Part shown: positions 27,529 to 36,276 of the stretch, piece by piece
How positions within the stretch are numbered: position 1 is the stretch's first letter
How the letters are laid out: each line of letters begins with the position of its first letter
Assembly (NCBI RefSeq): GCF_000285535.1
Contig: NZ_HE610986.1
Coordinates: 642,662-699,414 of the forward strand
From: Bacillus timonensis
GTDB taxonomy: Bacteria > Bacillota > Bacilli > Bacillales > Bacillaceae_L
Reading direction: 5' to 3'
Length of the DNA stretch: 56,753 nucleotides
Notes under the pieces: model-generated
Seen by the model: only the letters and a program-made list of their open reading frames with translations
What the model was told of the DNA's origin: nothing
Databases searched by the model: none
Made by a program: the position numbers and the translations under genes

Positions 27529-28485
27529 ATGGAGAGAACAAAAAGGAAAAAGATGAGCAAAACAAAAAAGTGGCTTATAAGTATAGCTAGTGTTATTGGA
27601 ATTTTTATTGTGGGAATTGGAGGCTATGCTTTTTATCTATATCATTCCGTTGCAAATACAGTAGATACAATGCATCAGCCAATTGATCGTGATAAATCAG
27701 AGAAACGTGAAAAAGTAGTTGAATTTACAGAAAAGGAACCAATATCGGTTTTATTGATGGGGGTTGACCAACGACCTGGCGACCGTGGGCGTTCTGATAC
27801 GATGATCGTTCTTACTGTTAATCCACATGACAAATCAACCAAAATGGTTAGTATTCCTCGTGATACAAGGACAGAGATTATCGGAAAAGGATTTGAAGAT
27901 AAAATTAACCATGCCTATGCATTTGGCGGACCTGAAATGGCGATGGATACAGTTGAAAACTTCTTAGACATTCCAATTGATTATTTCGTACAGGTTAATA
28001 TGGAAAGTTTTAAAGATATAGTTGATGCGGTTGGTGGAGTTACCGTAAATAACGACCTTGCCTTTACAGCAGGAAACTACACATTTGGCGAAGGAAAAAT
28101 CACACTTGACGGAAAGGAAGCCCTAGCTTACTCACGGATGCGGAAACAAGATCCACGGGGTGACTTTGGACGCCAAGATCGCCAAAGACAAATTATAAAG
28201 GCTGTTATCGATAAAGGGGCAAGTTTTTCAACGTTAACTAATTTTGGTAACATCCTTTCCGCGCTTGGAAATAATATACAAACTAACATGAGTTTCGATG
28301 AAATGAAAGATATACAAAAGAACTACAAAGATGCTCGATTTAATATAGAACAATCCATGGTAAAAGGACAAGGGACCAAAATAGATGGCATCTACTATTA
28401 CATCGTTTCCGACGAAGAGCGCACAGCCCTATCCTCCATGCTAAAAGAACACCTACAAATCGGTGAAACTGTAACACAAAAATAA
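27529..28485 (+). CDS. LytR-CpsA-Psr (LCP) family glycopolymer ligase
   Basis: A 318-aa protein with a short basic cytoplasmic tail, one membrane helix (about 15-35) and an extracellular LCP domain (about 65-235). Family motifs are present: VDQRPGDRGRSDTMIVLTV, SIPRDTRTEI, KINHAYAFGG, DAVGGVTV, LDGKEALAYSRMR and DFGRQDRQRQII. These include the Arg and Asp residues that bind the polyprenyl pyrophosphate. LCP enzymes such as TagT/U/V move teichoic acid or other polymers from lipid carriers to peptidoglycan. Next to an array of polymer-binding CWB2 proteins, it could attach the polymer they recognise, but this is inference. The ATG follows GAAGGAGAAAAGGT. It has its own promoter and terminator. 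Confidence 0.93.
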   Translation: MERTKRKKMSKTKKWLISIASVIGIFIVGIGGYAFYLYHSVANTVDTMHQPIDRDKSEKREKVVEFTEKEPISVLLMGVDQRPGDRGRSDTMIVLTVNPHDKSTKMVSIPRDTRTEIIGKGFEDKINHAYAFGGPEMAMDTVENFLDIPIDYFVQVNMESFKDIVDAVGGVTVNNDLAFTAGNYTFGEGKITLDGKEALAYSRMRKQDPRGDFGRQDRQRQIIKAVIDKGASFSTLTNFGNILSALGNNIQTNMSFDEMKDIQKNYKDARFNIEQSMVKGQGTKIDGIYYYIVSDEERTALSSMLKEHLQIGETVTQK

Positions 28486-28487
28486 AA

Positions 28488-28516
28488 GGGACCACAGGGA
28501 CGGTTCTCCTGGTTCC
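28488..28516 (+). repeat. REP-like element, variant type
   Basis: GGGACCACAGGGACGG then TTCTCCTGGTTCC: arms GGGACCA and TGGTTCC can pair. It shares the GGGAC core with the main REP family but differs in the centre, so it may be a second subfamily. It sits 3 bp after the LCP stop codon. Confidence 0.5.
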
Positions 28517-28529
28517 ATGATTTAATAAG

Positions 28530-28582
28530 TGCAAGGTACAACAGGAATTTTTTCATTCTTTATTTGTACCTTGCATTTTTTT
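28530..28582 (+). terminator. Rho-independent terminator of the LCP gene
   Basis: TGCAAGGTACAA (28530-28541) pairs perfectly with TTGTACCTTGCA (28564-28575), followed by seven T. Confidence 0.88.
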
Positions 28583-28728
28583 GTCTTTCTCTTGCCTCTT
28601 TTCTTACAAGATTCCCTACATCAACCGACACATTTCGCACCCCTACATCGTATATATTTGTGATATGGTATATCTATATCCGGAAGGGACGATTCATTCC
28701 CCTTATCACCACCAGACAAGTATGAACT

Positions 28729-28754
28729 GGGACGCGGAACCTGTCCCCTGACCC
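28729..28754 (+). repeat. REP element
   Basis: GGGACGCGGAACCTGTCCCC then TGACCC, a slightly degenerate full copy between the LCP terminator and the dynamin-like gene. Confidence 0.75.
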
Positions 28755-28797
28755 ACAGGTGGACCAAACCAACTGCCCCAGCAATGGAGGTTTACAC

Positions 28798-31472
28798 ATG
28801 ACATCAGAGCATGAGTTTATTACGAAAACATATTATCAAACGTTACTACCTGAAACTGATAAGAGACATCCTGTAGAGGTTCTTGGTGAAGCCTATATCC
28901 TAGAGCAGGAAAAGGAACTATATGACCTGTCTTATATACGCTTTGCGCAAGGAGAAATTTACTTTCATTATAAAGACTATGAGGCTGCCATCTACAAATG
29001 GGAGAACATTAACAATGATTTAGAACCATGGGCTAAGAAAAATATTGCAGATGCCTATTATGAGCTTGGATTGCTTTCAAATGCTGAAAAAGTGTATGGC
29101 TCAATTATTACAAAAAATAAAATCCTGACAAGTGAGGTATCGTTGAGCTTATTTTCACTCTATCTTGAGGATGACAAGCTTGATGCAGCTTACCGGGTTC
29201 TGCAAGAAGCGATTGATGGAAATCCTGATTATCCCGAGCTTACTACAATTGCCAAGCATTTTTATGAGGAACAAAAGGATTGGAAAAATGCTGTTGAACT
29301 TGCAATCAATGAAGCTGAACGGACACTAGACCTAGCTTGGTTTGACACTCTTATTGACTACTGTGAGGCAGGTCATAGCAGTTCATTTACGCCTGACACT
29401 TTCGTTTCCCTTTTACGAAATCTTTATGAACTTGACCAGGCTAGATTTAAACAGCTATTAGCGGCCATATGGAAAAACTACCAACATACAGAACAATACC
29501 TAAGTTGGTTACACTCTGTCATTCAAATTATGAAGGATTTAGAAATTAACCCGTATGAGTCCTGGTATACAATCATTCAATTATTTGAGGAAGCATACAT
29601 TGAACTTACAACTGGAGATTATTTATTACGAGATATCGGACAGTTGATGCCGAAGTTGCTTATCAATTGGCTGAATACAACCAATGCATCAAATGGCCTT
29701 AAAGCAGCAACAGCCATTTTAGCGTGGGATGATATCTTCCCTTCAGCTTTCAAGACTGTCATCGTCAAAGAAGCTGAGATTGTCTTGGAAAATGCGCACC
29801 ATCATCCAATTTCAATGGATGAAACGTACCACTTTATGACGACAATCATCGATTGGGCTGAAAAGAATAATATCGAAGCAAGCAATCGGTTAGTATGGGG
29901 CTTCCATCAATTATTTGATAAAGAAGCAACAAACATCCTTGTCCTTGGTAAAGGGAAAGCTTCATTTGTTAACTCCATGTTAGGAGAGGAAATTTTAACG
30001 CCATCGCTTTCCAATTTTACAAGTATCCATCACGGACCAACGAGGGAACTAAGAGAAGTATCAGATACAGCTGATATTTCACGATCTGAATTCGGTGAAA
30101 TCATCAATCCTGATTCGGTTGTAGAGGCAACAGTACCGTCTTCTACATTGGAAGAGTCGGGACTTCGATTAAATACAACTGGATTAAAAGAGTACTTTCA
30201 AGAAAAAGAAAAACATTTGGATACTTACAAGTGGTTGATGGAGTCCTGTTTGTAAATGACACTGACACCTTTTCAGATAATGATTTAGATTATCTCGCAC
30301 AATTAAAACAAAGTGCCAAAGATACGCCAGTCCATTTTGTACTACCACATCCATCTGCTGAAAAAGAGATTAAGGAATTCTTCCCGGATGCGGTTATACA
30401 TTCCGTTAGAAATGGAAACTTACTACGTGATATAAAAGCTAGCTTCCGTATCGAAAATCGGGTCGGTAAAATACTCATTTTACTTAGAAAAGTGATTTCT
30501 AGTTTGCTGAAAAAACGGATTGATGCAGAAAACAAGCTTCTTGAAGTTATCGCGCACAATGAAGAATTCATAACGAGATTAACTGGTTTTAAAAACAGTC
30601 TTCACGATAAAGAAACTGGCCAAAGTAAAGAACTAATTGATTCCTTTGAAGAGGTAATGGAAGAAACCAATAAGCAACTTTCAGAAAAGTTACCGAAAAT
30701 TCTTTCAGGCTGCTCGAAATATGTAACAGAGGAAAGTAATCTCAACCAACTACACATTGAGTTAAATGAAAAAATGAATGAAGAGATTCAAAGCTTATTT
30801 GCTCAAGAGATTGTACCGAGCCTCTCTGAAAAGCTTCAAGAGTGGATCGAGAATACAAATCAAAAGTTAAGTGCTACCCAGGAGTACTTAGATGATATGA
30901 CTCAGTCACTCGCGGAAGGATATCCTGAAAAAGAACTCAACTTGCAATGTGATTTCCAGGTGATCGAGGATTGGCGTCGAGATATTGGCCGCATGACCTA
31001 TCAAGTTCAAATTGCGAAGGAAAACATTATGCTTCGCCACAACCCAGCACAAGTGTTGCTAAAAGGTGCCGGAAAAGTGTTAGGACTGCTTCCGCAAAAA
31101 CAGCAATCCTACATGCTCAACCAATACAAACGCTATGTGGAAAGTAATTCATACTCGGACGTAATTGAATCCATCCAAACAAAGTTCTGGCAGCAATTCA
31201 ACTTTTTCAAAAAGTCATTGCAGCAAGATGTAGGGTTATTCTATAAGGAACCTTTACACGAACTCTCTGGAGCGATAGACGAAACAGAAAACCGAGTCCA
31301 ACAAGACAAAGAAACACTAGCGAAAATGAAAGCTAACCCAGAAGTCTACTACGACCCATTGAAATTATTCGAAACCAGACTCGTACAGTACGAACAAATT
31401 TGGAAAAAAGGCCGAAGGGACATGGGTGCTTTCCGGGACATGGGGACAGGTTCCGTGTCCCATTCTCACTAA
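28798..31472 (+). pseudogene. TPR/dynamin-like protein with degenerate GTPase motifs, single-base frameshift
   Basis: Two frames (28798-30255 and 30231-31472) together give about 891 residues. The ATG at 28798 follows GGAGG by 7 nt. Residues about 20-180 are TPR-like helical repeats (FAQGEIYFHYKDYEAAIYKW). A dynamin-type G domain begins near 378 with ILVLGKGKASFVNSMLG. The first Gly is only one residue from GK instead of four, and the S/T is Ala, so the P-loop is destroyed. The G3 position reads NTTGL. The frame breaks near 30229: TYK should run into VVDGVLFVNDTDTF, and one base is missing. The C-terminal half is helical and charged, as in dynamin stalks. The last 12 or so residues (FRDMGTGSVSHSH) are encoded by a REP element. 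Probable role: membrane-associated scaffold rather than active GTPase. Confidence 0.8.
31417..31461 (-). repeat. REP element overlapping the 3' end of the dynamin-like gene
   Basis: A full minus-orientation copy (31435-31461) plus a partial copy GGGACATGGGT at its left. It lies inside the reading frame and supplies the last residues of the protein. Confidence 0.8.
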
Positions 31473-31482
31473 ACACACAACA

Positions 31483-31522
31483 GGCACAACAAGCGATTAA
31501 TTTCTAACCGCTCGTTGTGCCT
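31483..31522 (+). terminator. Hairpin after the dynamin-like gene
   Basis: GGCACAACAAGCG pairs with CGCTCGTTGTGCC with one mismatch, followed by TTATTTCTATT. The U-run is interrupted. Confidence 0.6.
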
Positions 31523-31652
31523 TATTTCTATTCTTCAATAATATTATGTAAGTGAATATATACTATAACAGCCGATTTCCGCTCTCTGAAATCAATCCAA
31601 ACAAGCGATTGATTGAAATTCAGAATTAGTATGATAATTGGGGTAAACCTCT

Positions 31653-31668
31653 AAACAAACGTTTGTTT
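31653..31668. promoter_or_regulatory. Perfect 16-bp palindrome, possible operator
   Basis: AAACAAACGTTTGTTT is fully self-complementary with no loop, typical of a dimeric repressor site. It lies about 150 bp upstream of the small membrane protein gene at 31821. No regulator is adjacent. Confidence 0.4.
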
Positions 31669-31820
31669 GAAATAAATATTCTCAATTAGTACAGATTATT
31701 CCGAAATAGAATATCATTATATAAAATATGATTCTGTTTTTATGTTTTAGACATTTTGTAAAAATACATATTTAGTTGTGTTAATATTAGGAAAAATAGA
31801 CATTTCATGAGGTGGCTAAA

Positions 31821-31994
31821 TTGGTTGTAAATGTTCTAATCTTACTAGTATTAGTTTTAGCTATTTTTGCTTCTATTGCAGCTTGGATAAATACCCAAAC
31901 AATAATAAGAGATTTAACTGAAATAAAAGCAAAATTAGGAATTAAAGAAGATAAGAAACCTTCTTTTCTTGATAAAGACCTTGATAATGACTAA
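31821..31994 (+). CDS. Small membrane protein with one N-terminal helix
   Basis: TTG start five bases after GAGGTGG, chosen over the upstream GTG that lies inside that ribosome site. It encodes 57 residues: a hydrophobic helix (VLILLVLVLAIFASIAAW) followed by a charged amphipathic part (IIRDLTEIKAKLGIKEDKK) that may form a short coiled coil. Single-gene unit with a terminator at 32039. Function unknown. Confidence 0.7.
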   Translation: MVVNVLILLVLVLAIFASIAAWINTQTIIRDLTEIKAKLGIKEDKKPSFLDKDLDND

Positions 31995-32038
31995 ATACCA
32001 ACTGCAATTGCAACCTTCAAATTAACAGGCAAAAATAA

Positions 32039-32065
32039 AAACACCTTAAGTAAAATAAGGTGTTT
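32039..32065. terminator. Terminator of the small membrane protein gene
   Basis: AAACACCTTA and TAAGGTGTTT form a perfect 10-bp stem with a 7-nt loop, 45 bp past the stop codon. Confidence 0.75.
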
Positions 32066-32075
32066 AAAAGAATTA

Positions 32076-32095
32076 GGACGAGAAACCTCTGACCC
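32076..32095 (+). repeat. Degenerate REP element
   Basis: GGACGAGAAACCTCTGACCC resembles the REP core with several changes. It lies 13 bp before the intact copy at 32108. Confidence 0.45.
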
Positions 32096-32107
32096 ACCCA
32101 ATGGCTT

Positions 32108-32134
32108 GGGACAAATAACCTGTCCCCCTGTCCC
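32108..32134 (+). repeat. REP element
   Basis: Full copy (GGGACAAATAACCTGTCCCC then CTGTCCC). It abuts the TAG stop codon of the lipoprotein gene at 32136. Confidence 0.85.
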
Positions 32135-32135
32135 A

Positions 32136-33272
32136 CTAAGGGCTTACGCTCAAACATTCAGTTAGTACGTATTCTCCGTCACTTGGGTTCTGTTTGGTGG
32201 CATTCATTGCGTCTAGATCGTTGAAGTGCCACCATTCTGAAGCTAGTGGCGTAAGGCCAGCATTGGTTAGGTACGTTTGAAGTGCAATGGCTGAATCATT
32301 CATTGTATCTGCTAACACTGCATCTTTCCAAGCTGTCGGAGATGAGGATGGAACAGGTTTCGTAAATGTAATAGACGCCAAGCTTAGTTCGTGTATTGCT
32401 GTTGGCATTGTATATTCCGTGTAATCTGTAACGTCCGTAACTAAATATTCACCAATGGCTACTTCCTCTTTTGAATCTACTTTAGCCAATGTTACATCGA
32501 TGGCGTAGCCCATTTGGTGATTTGAGATGTTTCGAGCAATAAACCAACCTGTGCTCCATGGGTTCGTGTTGATGCCAGCCATCACTTCGATATCTTCATT
32601 AGCAACGTTAGTCAGTGCCTCTACCACTGCTTTTTGAACGGAATTAGGTCGAAAACCTTCGTAAATGACCAGCGTATTACCACTTGCTAATGCTTCTTGC
32701 TGTGCGAGAGCTATCTTTTTTGACATTGAATATAATACAGGCACAATAAATTCTTCTTTACCAAGTCTCTCATTAAAAGTTTTTCCCTGGTACAAAACTT
32801 CTCCAGTTATTCCCGGAATAGCTTTTCCGGAAGAAACGAACTTGGAGGAGTACGTATTTGTGTTATTGTAAATGATGGAAGGAATCACGTCTGGAAGATT
32901 AATGAAACAATAGGTATTTTCAATCCATCCTTTTGATGTCGCATTTTTTATGAACCACCAGTTTCCTTCTTCTTTTACGACCTCAAAACCTGTACCAGCT
33001 TTTAGTGTTTCAGTAGTTTCAGAGTTTAAATCGGGAGAAGTCTTTAGGTTTAAATCTACAGAAGTATAACCGGTTGCCCCATGAACAGGTAATTCCAAAT
33101 CGCCCTCGTATTTGACAGGGGTGGGGATAGGATTTAATTCTTCTTCTAGTGGCGCGCTTTCTTGAACGTTCGCCGCTGCTTCTACTGATTCTTCAACTTT
33201 TGCTACATCATTTGAGCAAGCTGCAAGTACTAGTAAAAATGATAGCAGTGCAAATAATTTAAATTTAGACAT
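32136..33272 (-). CDS. Lipoprotein with SH3 domain and VanX/M15-type peptidase domain
   Basis: A 378-aa protein with a lipobox (VLAAC, Cys19), so it is anchored outside the membrane. Residues about 60-125 are SH3-like (LNLKTSPDLNSETTETLKAG, WWFIKN, KGWIENTY). The C-terminal part matches M15 D-Ala-D-Ala peptidases of the VanX/VanY kind: VIYEGFRP, SNHQMGYAIDV (His and Asp metal ligands, near 252) and SEWWHFND (catalytic Glu and His ligand, near 348). It probably trims peptidoglycan stem peptides. It follows the TraX-like gene by 32 bp with a strong GAGGGGGAGG ribosome site, so the two are probably co-transcribed. The stop is adjacent to a REP element. Confidence 0.88.
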   Translation of the reverse strand: MSKFKLFALLSFLLVLAACSNDVAKVEESVEAAANVQESAPLEEELNPIPTPVKYEGDLELPVHGATGYTSVDLNLKTSPDLNSETTETLKAGTGFEVVKEEGNWWFIKNATSKGWIENTYCFINLPDVIPSIIYNNTNTYSSKFVSSGKAIPGITGEVLYQGKTFNERLGKEEFIVPVLYSMSKKIALAQQEALASGNTLVIYEGFRPNSVQKAVVEALTNVANEDIEVMAGINTNPWSTGWFIARNISNHQMGYAIDVTLAKVDSKEEVAIGEYLVTDVTDYTEYTMPTAIHELSLASITFTKPVPSSSPTAWKDAVLADTMNDSAIALQTYLTNAGLTPLASEWWHFNDLDAMNATKQNPSDGEYVLTECLSVSP

Positions 33273-33304
33273 ATACCCTCCCCCTCAGGCATAAATAATA
33301 TATT

Positions 33305-34024
33305 TTATAATATAAAAACGGTTAAATGTAATGGATAAAAGATATAAAATCCCCATTTTAAAAGGGTAGATTTCTGACCGCGTCTACCTTTGTACATAAG
33401 TAGTAACGGGATAGCCAGGAATATCCCGATTTGATAGGCATGATGCCAGCCCATATTGATAATCTGTGGAATGAGATGTGCAAAAATCCCGATGATCACA
33501 AAGCTAATGATTTGTTTATTCAACTGTCCTCGATATATTCCAAAAAAGACAATCCACAGCACACCAACGAAATTCCAATCCGCGGGATACGCAAGTAAAC
33601 AACATAGGAATACTAGACCTATCTTCGCATACATAGGCAGTTTTTCACTTTTTACAATCGCCAAAGCGATTAAACCCAGGGCCAAGCTCCACATGACACT
33701 CGTTGTTTTCCACCATGACAAATTAAAGTATAGTACATATGGAAAATGAGAGATAGCTGCAAATATAACCAGTCTTTCAATATACTTTCTAATATTGGAT
33801 GTGTAAAAATATCCCATCGCAATAAAGTAACAAAAAATAGGAGCAACAACCCTTCCAGGGATACGAGAAATAAACCCAACTACCGTTTCCTGTGGAAGAA
33901 AGCCCGCAAAAAAATGATCAAAAAACATCGCAATAAGTGCTATATACTTTAATGCATTAGAAGACAAATCCTGAGGAAAGGTAGTGGATTTTGTCAGATC
34001 TCGTTGGTATGTAGTGTATTGCAT
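33305..34024 (-). CDS. TraX family membrane protein
   Basis: A 239-aa protein with about seven to eight hydrophobic segments. LSSNALKYIALIAMFFDH near the N-terminus and the closing FYIFYPLHLTVFIL are characteristic of the TraX family. The founding member acetylates F-pilin, but most relatives in Firmicutes are chromosomal membrane proteins of unknown substrate, probably acyltransferases. It is the first gene of a likely two-gene unit with the VanX-like lipoprotein. Confidence 0.85.
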   Translation of the reverse strand: MQYTTYQRDLTKSTTFPQDLSSNALKYIALIAMFFDHFFAGFLPQETVVGFISRIPGRVVAPIFCYFIAMGYFYTSNIRKYIERLVIFAAISHFPYVLYFNLSWWKTTSVMWSLALGLIALAIVKSEKLPMYAKIGLVFLCCLLAYPADWNFVGVLWIVFFGIYRGQLNKQIISFVIIGIFAHLIPQIINMGWHHAYQIGIFLAIPLLLMYKGRRGQKSTLLKWGFYIFYPLHLTVFIL

Positions 34025-34160
34025 AATATCCCTCGCTTTTATGTTGATTGGGCTTCAACCTTATAAACAGTAGTATTTGTGTAAAATTCCTTTTTTATTT
34101 TCTCTTGTGGAACAAAAGGAAAGATTCGCTGCAAAAGCAAGGAAAGTTGTAAAAAAAGAA

Positions 34161-34196
34161 TACACCAAGTGACTTTTGCAACTGCCACTTAGTGTA
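34161..34196 (-). terminator. Second hairpin in tandem after the TcaA-like gene
   Basis: TACACCAAGTG and CACTTAGTGTA form an 11-bp stem with one mismatch, followed on the minus strand by TTCTTTTTTT. It lies 80 bp beyond a first terminator, so it may be a back-up. Confidence 0.7.
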
Positions 34197-34277
34197 TCCT
34201 CCTTGATTGATTACGCCCTTATTTCAGCCAATAGATGAAATTTTACTTAATTTTGCTTTATCTTCACAAATTTCATT

Positions 34278-34326
34278 AAAAAAACAAACGAGGTGGTACA
34301 CAATTAAATGTCCGCCTCGTTTGTTT
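34278..34326 (-). terminator. Rho-independent terminator of the TcaA-like gene
   Basis: AAACAAACGAGG (34282-34293) pairs with CCTCGTTTGTTT (34315-34326). On the minus strand seven T follow. Confidence 0.9.
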
Positions 34327-34337
34327 GAAATGCTCAA

Positions 34338-36188
34338 CTATAAATCTTCACTATCTACTTCTTTCGTATCAATCAACTTATACATACGAAACCCATCCGG
34401 TGTTGATCTGACATCATATTTTGAATTATATGCCTTATATTTTGCAGTACCATCACTATAATAGATATGATATTTTTCATGTGTTGACACAGTGAAAGTG
34501 GTGTCACTTTTCTCTTTGATATCCACAATTTCGATATCAAGTAGGTCTTCTGTAATATCCTTCTCTTCAAGGTAATCAATGTAGTTAGATGTTTCTTTTA
34601 AATAATCTGAAGAAGATGGATCAATCAAACCTGATACATAGGAAAATTCACGGTTATTAATCGCATCAATAGATGTATAGACAAAATTTTCAACAAATGG
34701 TGCAATCCCATCTTGATTCATCTCTGTTTTAACCTCTTTAAAAACAGGAGATGCTTCGAATAATTTTTGTTGTGCAGCCACATCGAACTTAACCTTCGCT
34801 AGTTTACTTTCATCTACATCTGAAATGTTGTCATAATAGTTAACAGCCCATTTCTTCTCTTTTTCATCATAAACGAATTCATACGAAAACGAATTTGATA
34901 TATCCTCAGATTCAATTGTGCCTGAATAATCTTTGTAGTTATGCTCTTTCCACGTTTCAATTCCTTCAACGCCAGCAATCCACTTACCGTCTTCTTTTCC
35001 TAGATAGTATGAATCCTCGTTTACACGAATATCTGATAAATATCCACTATAGGACCAATATTGATCATCAACGGGATCGATTAATTCCTTTTGAAGATAA
35101 TCGGTATGGCCTTCTACTAAGTCTTTGTCCCCGTTCACACGTGACTTTGAAACTGATGTCAGGAATGTAACTAGTTGGTTGGTTACTTTTTCTTTTTCCT
35201 CTTTTGTCAGGCTTAAATTCACCGTTAGATAATCGCTATCAATTGGCACTGCTGAACTTTGCATTTTTCCAAATGGTGTTTCTTGTTCAATTTTAACCGT
35301 CATTGAGCCATCAAGTAATACAGGACCAATTTCTACCTCTTCATCTCCTGTCACCTTAATCCCTGTGTCTTTATCATTCACAAGTACCTTTGCGCCATCC
35401 ACATTTGATTGGATGCGGGCATAATCAATATCTAAATACATATCGATTGAAGAGGATGAGAAATGACCGACTTTTACTTCTTTTTCTAATTCAACAAAAT
35501 CTGAAGACAAAACGGCTTTTATCTCATAATCACCTGGCAGCATATCCCCCAATGAAATGTAACCTTCCTCAAGCACTTTTGACTCTACTTCCTTTCCATC
35601 AATGAAGAAAGTTAAGTCATCATAATTAGTATTAACTTTTAGTGGGAACGTTTGTAACACGAAATCATAGTTATCATACAAAAAGAAATGCTTTCCTCGT
35701 TTTTCAAAAGTGATTAATTGCGGCATCCCATATTGTTCCATCTCAGCTGGGTCCAATTTGAAACCACCTGCTTTAGAATTTGCAGTTAGTTGGGCAATAA
35801 GTTCCTCTTTTAGATAAGGATCTTCTTCCAAATATTCAACTAATTCTTTGACATGTTGATCCGTCACTTCAAGCGATTCGTCAGGGGTATCTAACATCTT
35901 AACTAATTCTTTCACATCCCCTTTATCAAGATTCTCCGTAAATGACGCAAGTAGTTTTGTTCTATCAGTCATGGATTCCCCCAGCTTGTATAAACCAAAT
36001 CCTAGAATAAGGATAGCTAAGACCGCACCAATTATTATTTTTGATTTTAATGATAAGGCACTAATACCTGGTGTATTGACTGCTTTTTTTGCTTGTGGCA
36101 CTTTCACATCTTCAAACTTTGCCCCACACTCATTACAAAATGGGGTATCATCTATCTTCTTTGCTCCACATGATGTGCAGAATCTCAT
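34338..36188 (-). CDS. Zinc-ribbon membrane protein of the TcaA/YvbJ family
   Basis: A 616-aa protein. A complete zinc ribbon lies at the N-terminus (Cys4, 7, 18, 21). One membrane helix spans about 50-68 (IIIGAVLAILILGFGLYKLG), and the rest is extracellular. The outside part holds beta-rich repeats (GYISLGDMLPGDYEIKAVL, GPVLLDGSMTVKI) and a C-terminal NTF2-like stretch (YVSGLIDPSSSDYLKE). This layout matches TcaA (glycopeptide-associated) and Bacillus YvbJ. The family affects wall stress responses, but its mechanism is not settled. Last of three zinc-ribbon genes, separated from the middle one by 88 bp that include a terminator-like hairpin. Confidence 0.87.
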   Translation of the reverse strand: MRFCTSCGAKKIDDTPFCNECGAKFEDVKVPQAKKAVNTPGISALSLKSKIIIGAVLAILILGFGLYKLGESMTDRTKLLASFTENLDKGDVKELVKMLDTPDESLEVTDQHVKELVEYLEEDPYLKEELIAQLTANSKAGGFKLDPAEMEQYGMPQLITFEKRGKHFFLYDNYDFVLQTFPLKVNTNYDDLTFFIDGKEVESKVLEEGYISLGDMLPGDYEIKAVLSSDFVELEKEVKVGHFSSSSIDMYLDIDYARIQSNVDGAKVLVNDKDTGIKVTGDEEVEIGPVLLDGSMTVKIEQETPFGKMQSSAVPIDSDYLTVNLSLTKEEKEKVTNQLVTFLTSVSKSRVNGDKDLVEGHTDYLQKELIDPVDDQYWSYSGYLSDIRVNEDSYYLGKEDGKWIAGVEGIETWKEHNYKDYSGTIESEDISNSFSYEFVYDEKEKKWAVNYYDNISDVDESKLAKVKFDVAAQQKLFEASPVFKEVKTEMNQDGIAPFVENFVYTSIDAINNREFSYVSGLIDPSSSDYLKETSNYIDYLEEKDITEDLLDIEIVDIKEKSDTTFTVSTHEKYHIYYSDGTAKYKAYNSKYDVRSTPDGFRMYKLIDTKEVDSEDL

Positions 36189-36225
36189 TTCATCTTCTCC
36201 TTTTCGAGCTGTTCACTTTCTATGT

Positions 36226-36268
36226 AAAAAACATACCCCACCCAATCGAGTGAGCAGAGTATGTTTTT
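36226..36268 (-). terminator. Terminator or attenuator between two zinc-ribbon genes
   Basis: AAAAACATAC and GTATGTTTTT form a 10-bp stem with a long loop. On the minus strand the distal arm ends in six T. It may reduce transcription into the TcaA-like gene. Confidence 0.65.
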
Positions 36269-36276
36269 GGAAATAA

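Larger units (their letters stand above)
28486..28797. other. Intergenic region with REP copies and a terminator
   Basis: A 312-bp gap that holds a variant REP (28488), the LCP terminator (28530) and a REP (28729). The rest shows no gene. The promoter of the dynamin-like gene must be here but is not clear. Confidence 0.5.
31473..31820. other. Intergenic region rich in inverted repeats
   Basis: A 348-bp gap. It contains a terminator-like hairpin (31483-31522), the inverted repeat ATCAATC-N9-GATTGAT (31591-31613) and a perfect palindrome AAACAAACGTTTGTTT (31653-31668). The string AACAAGCGATT occurs twice (from 31488 and from about 31599). No gene is seen. Confidence 0.5.
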
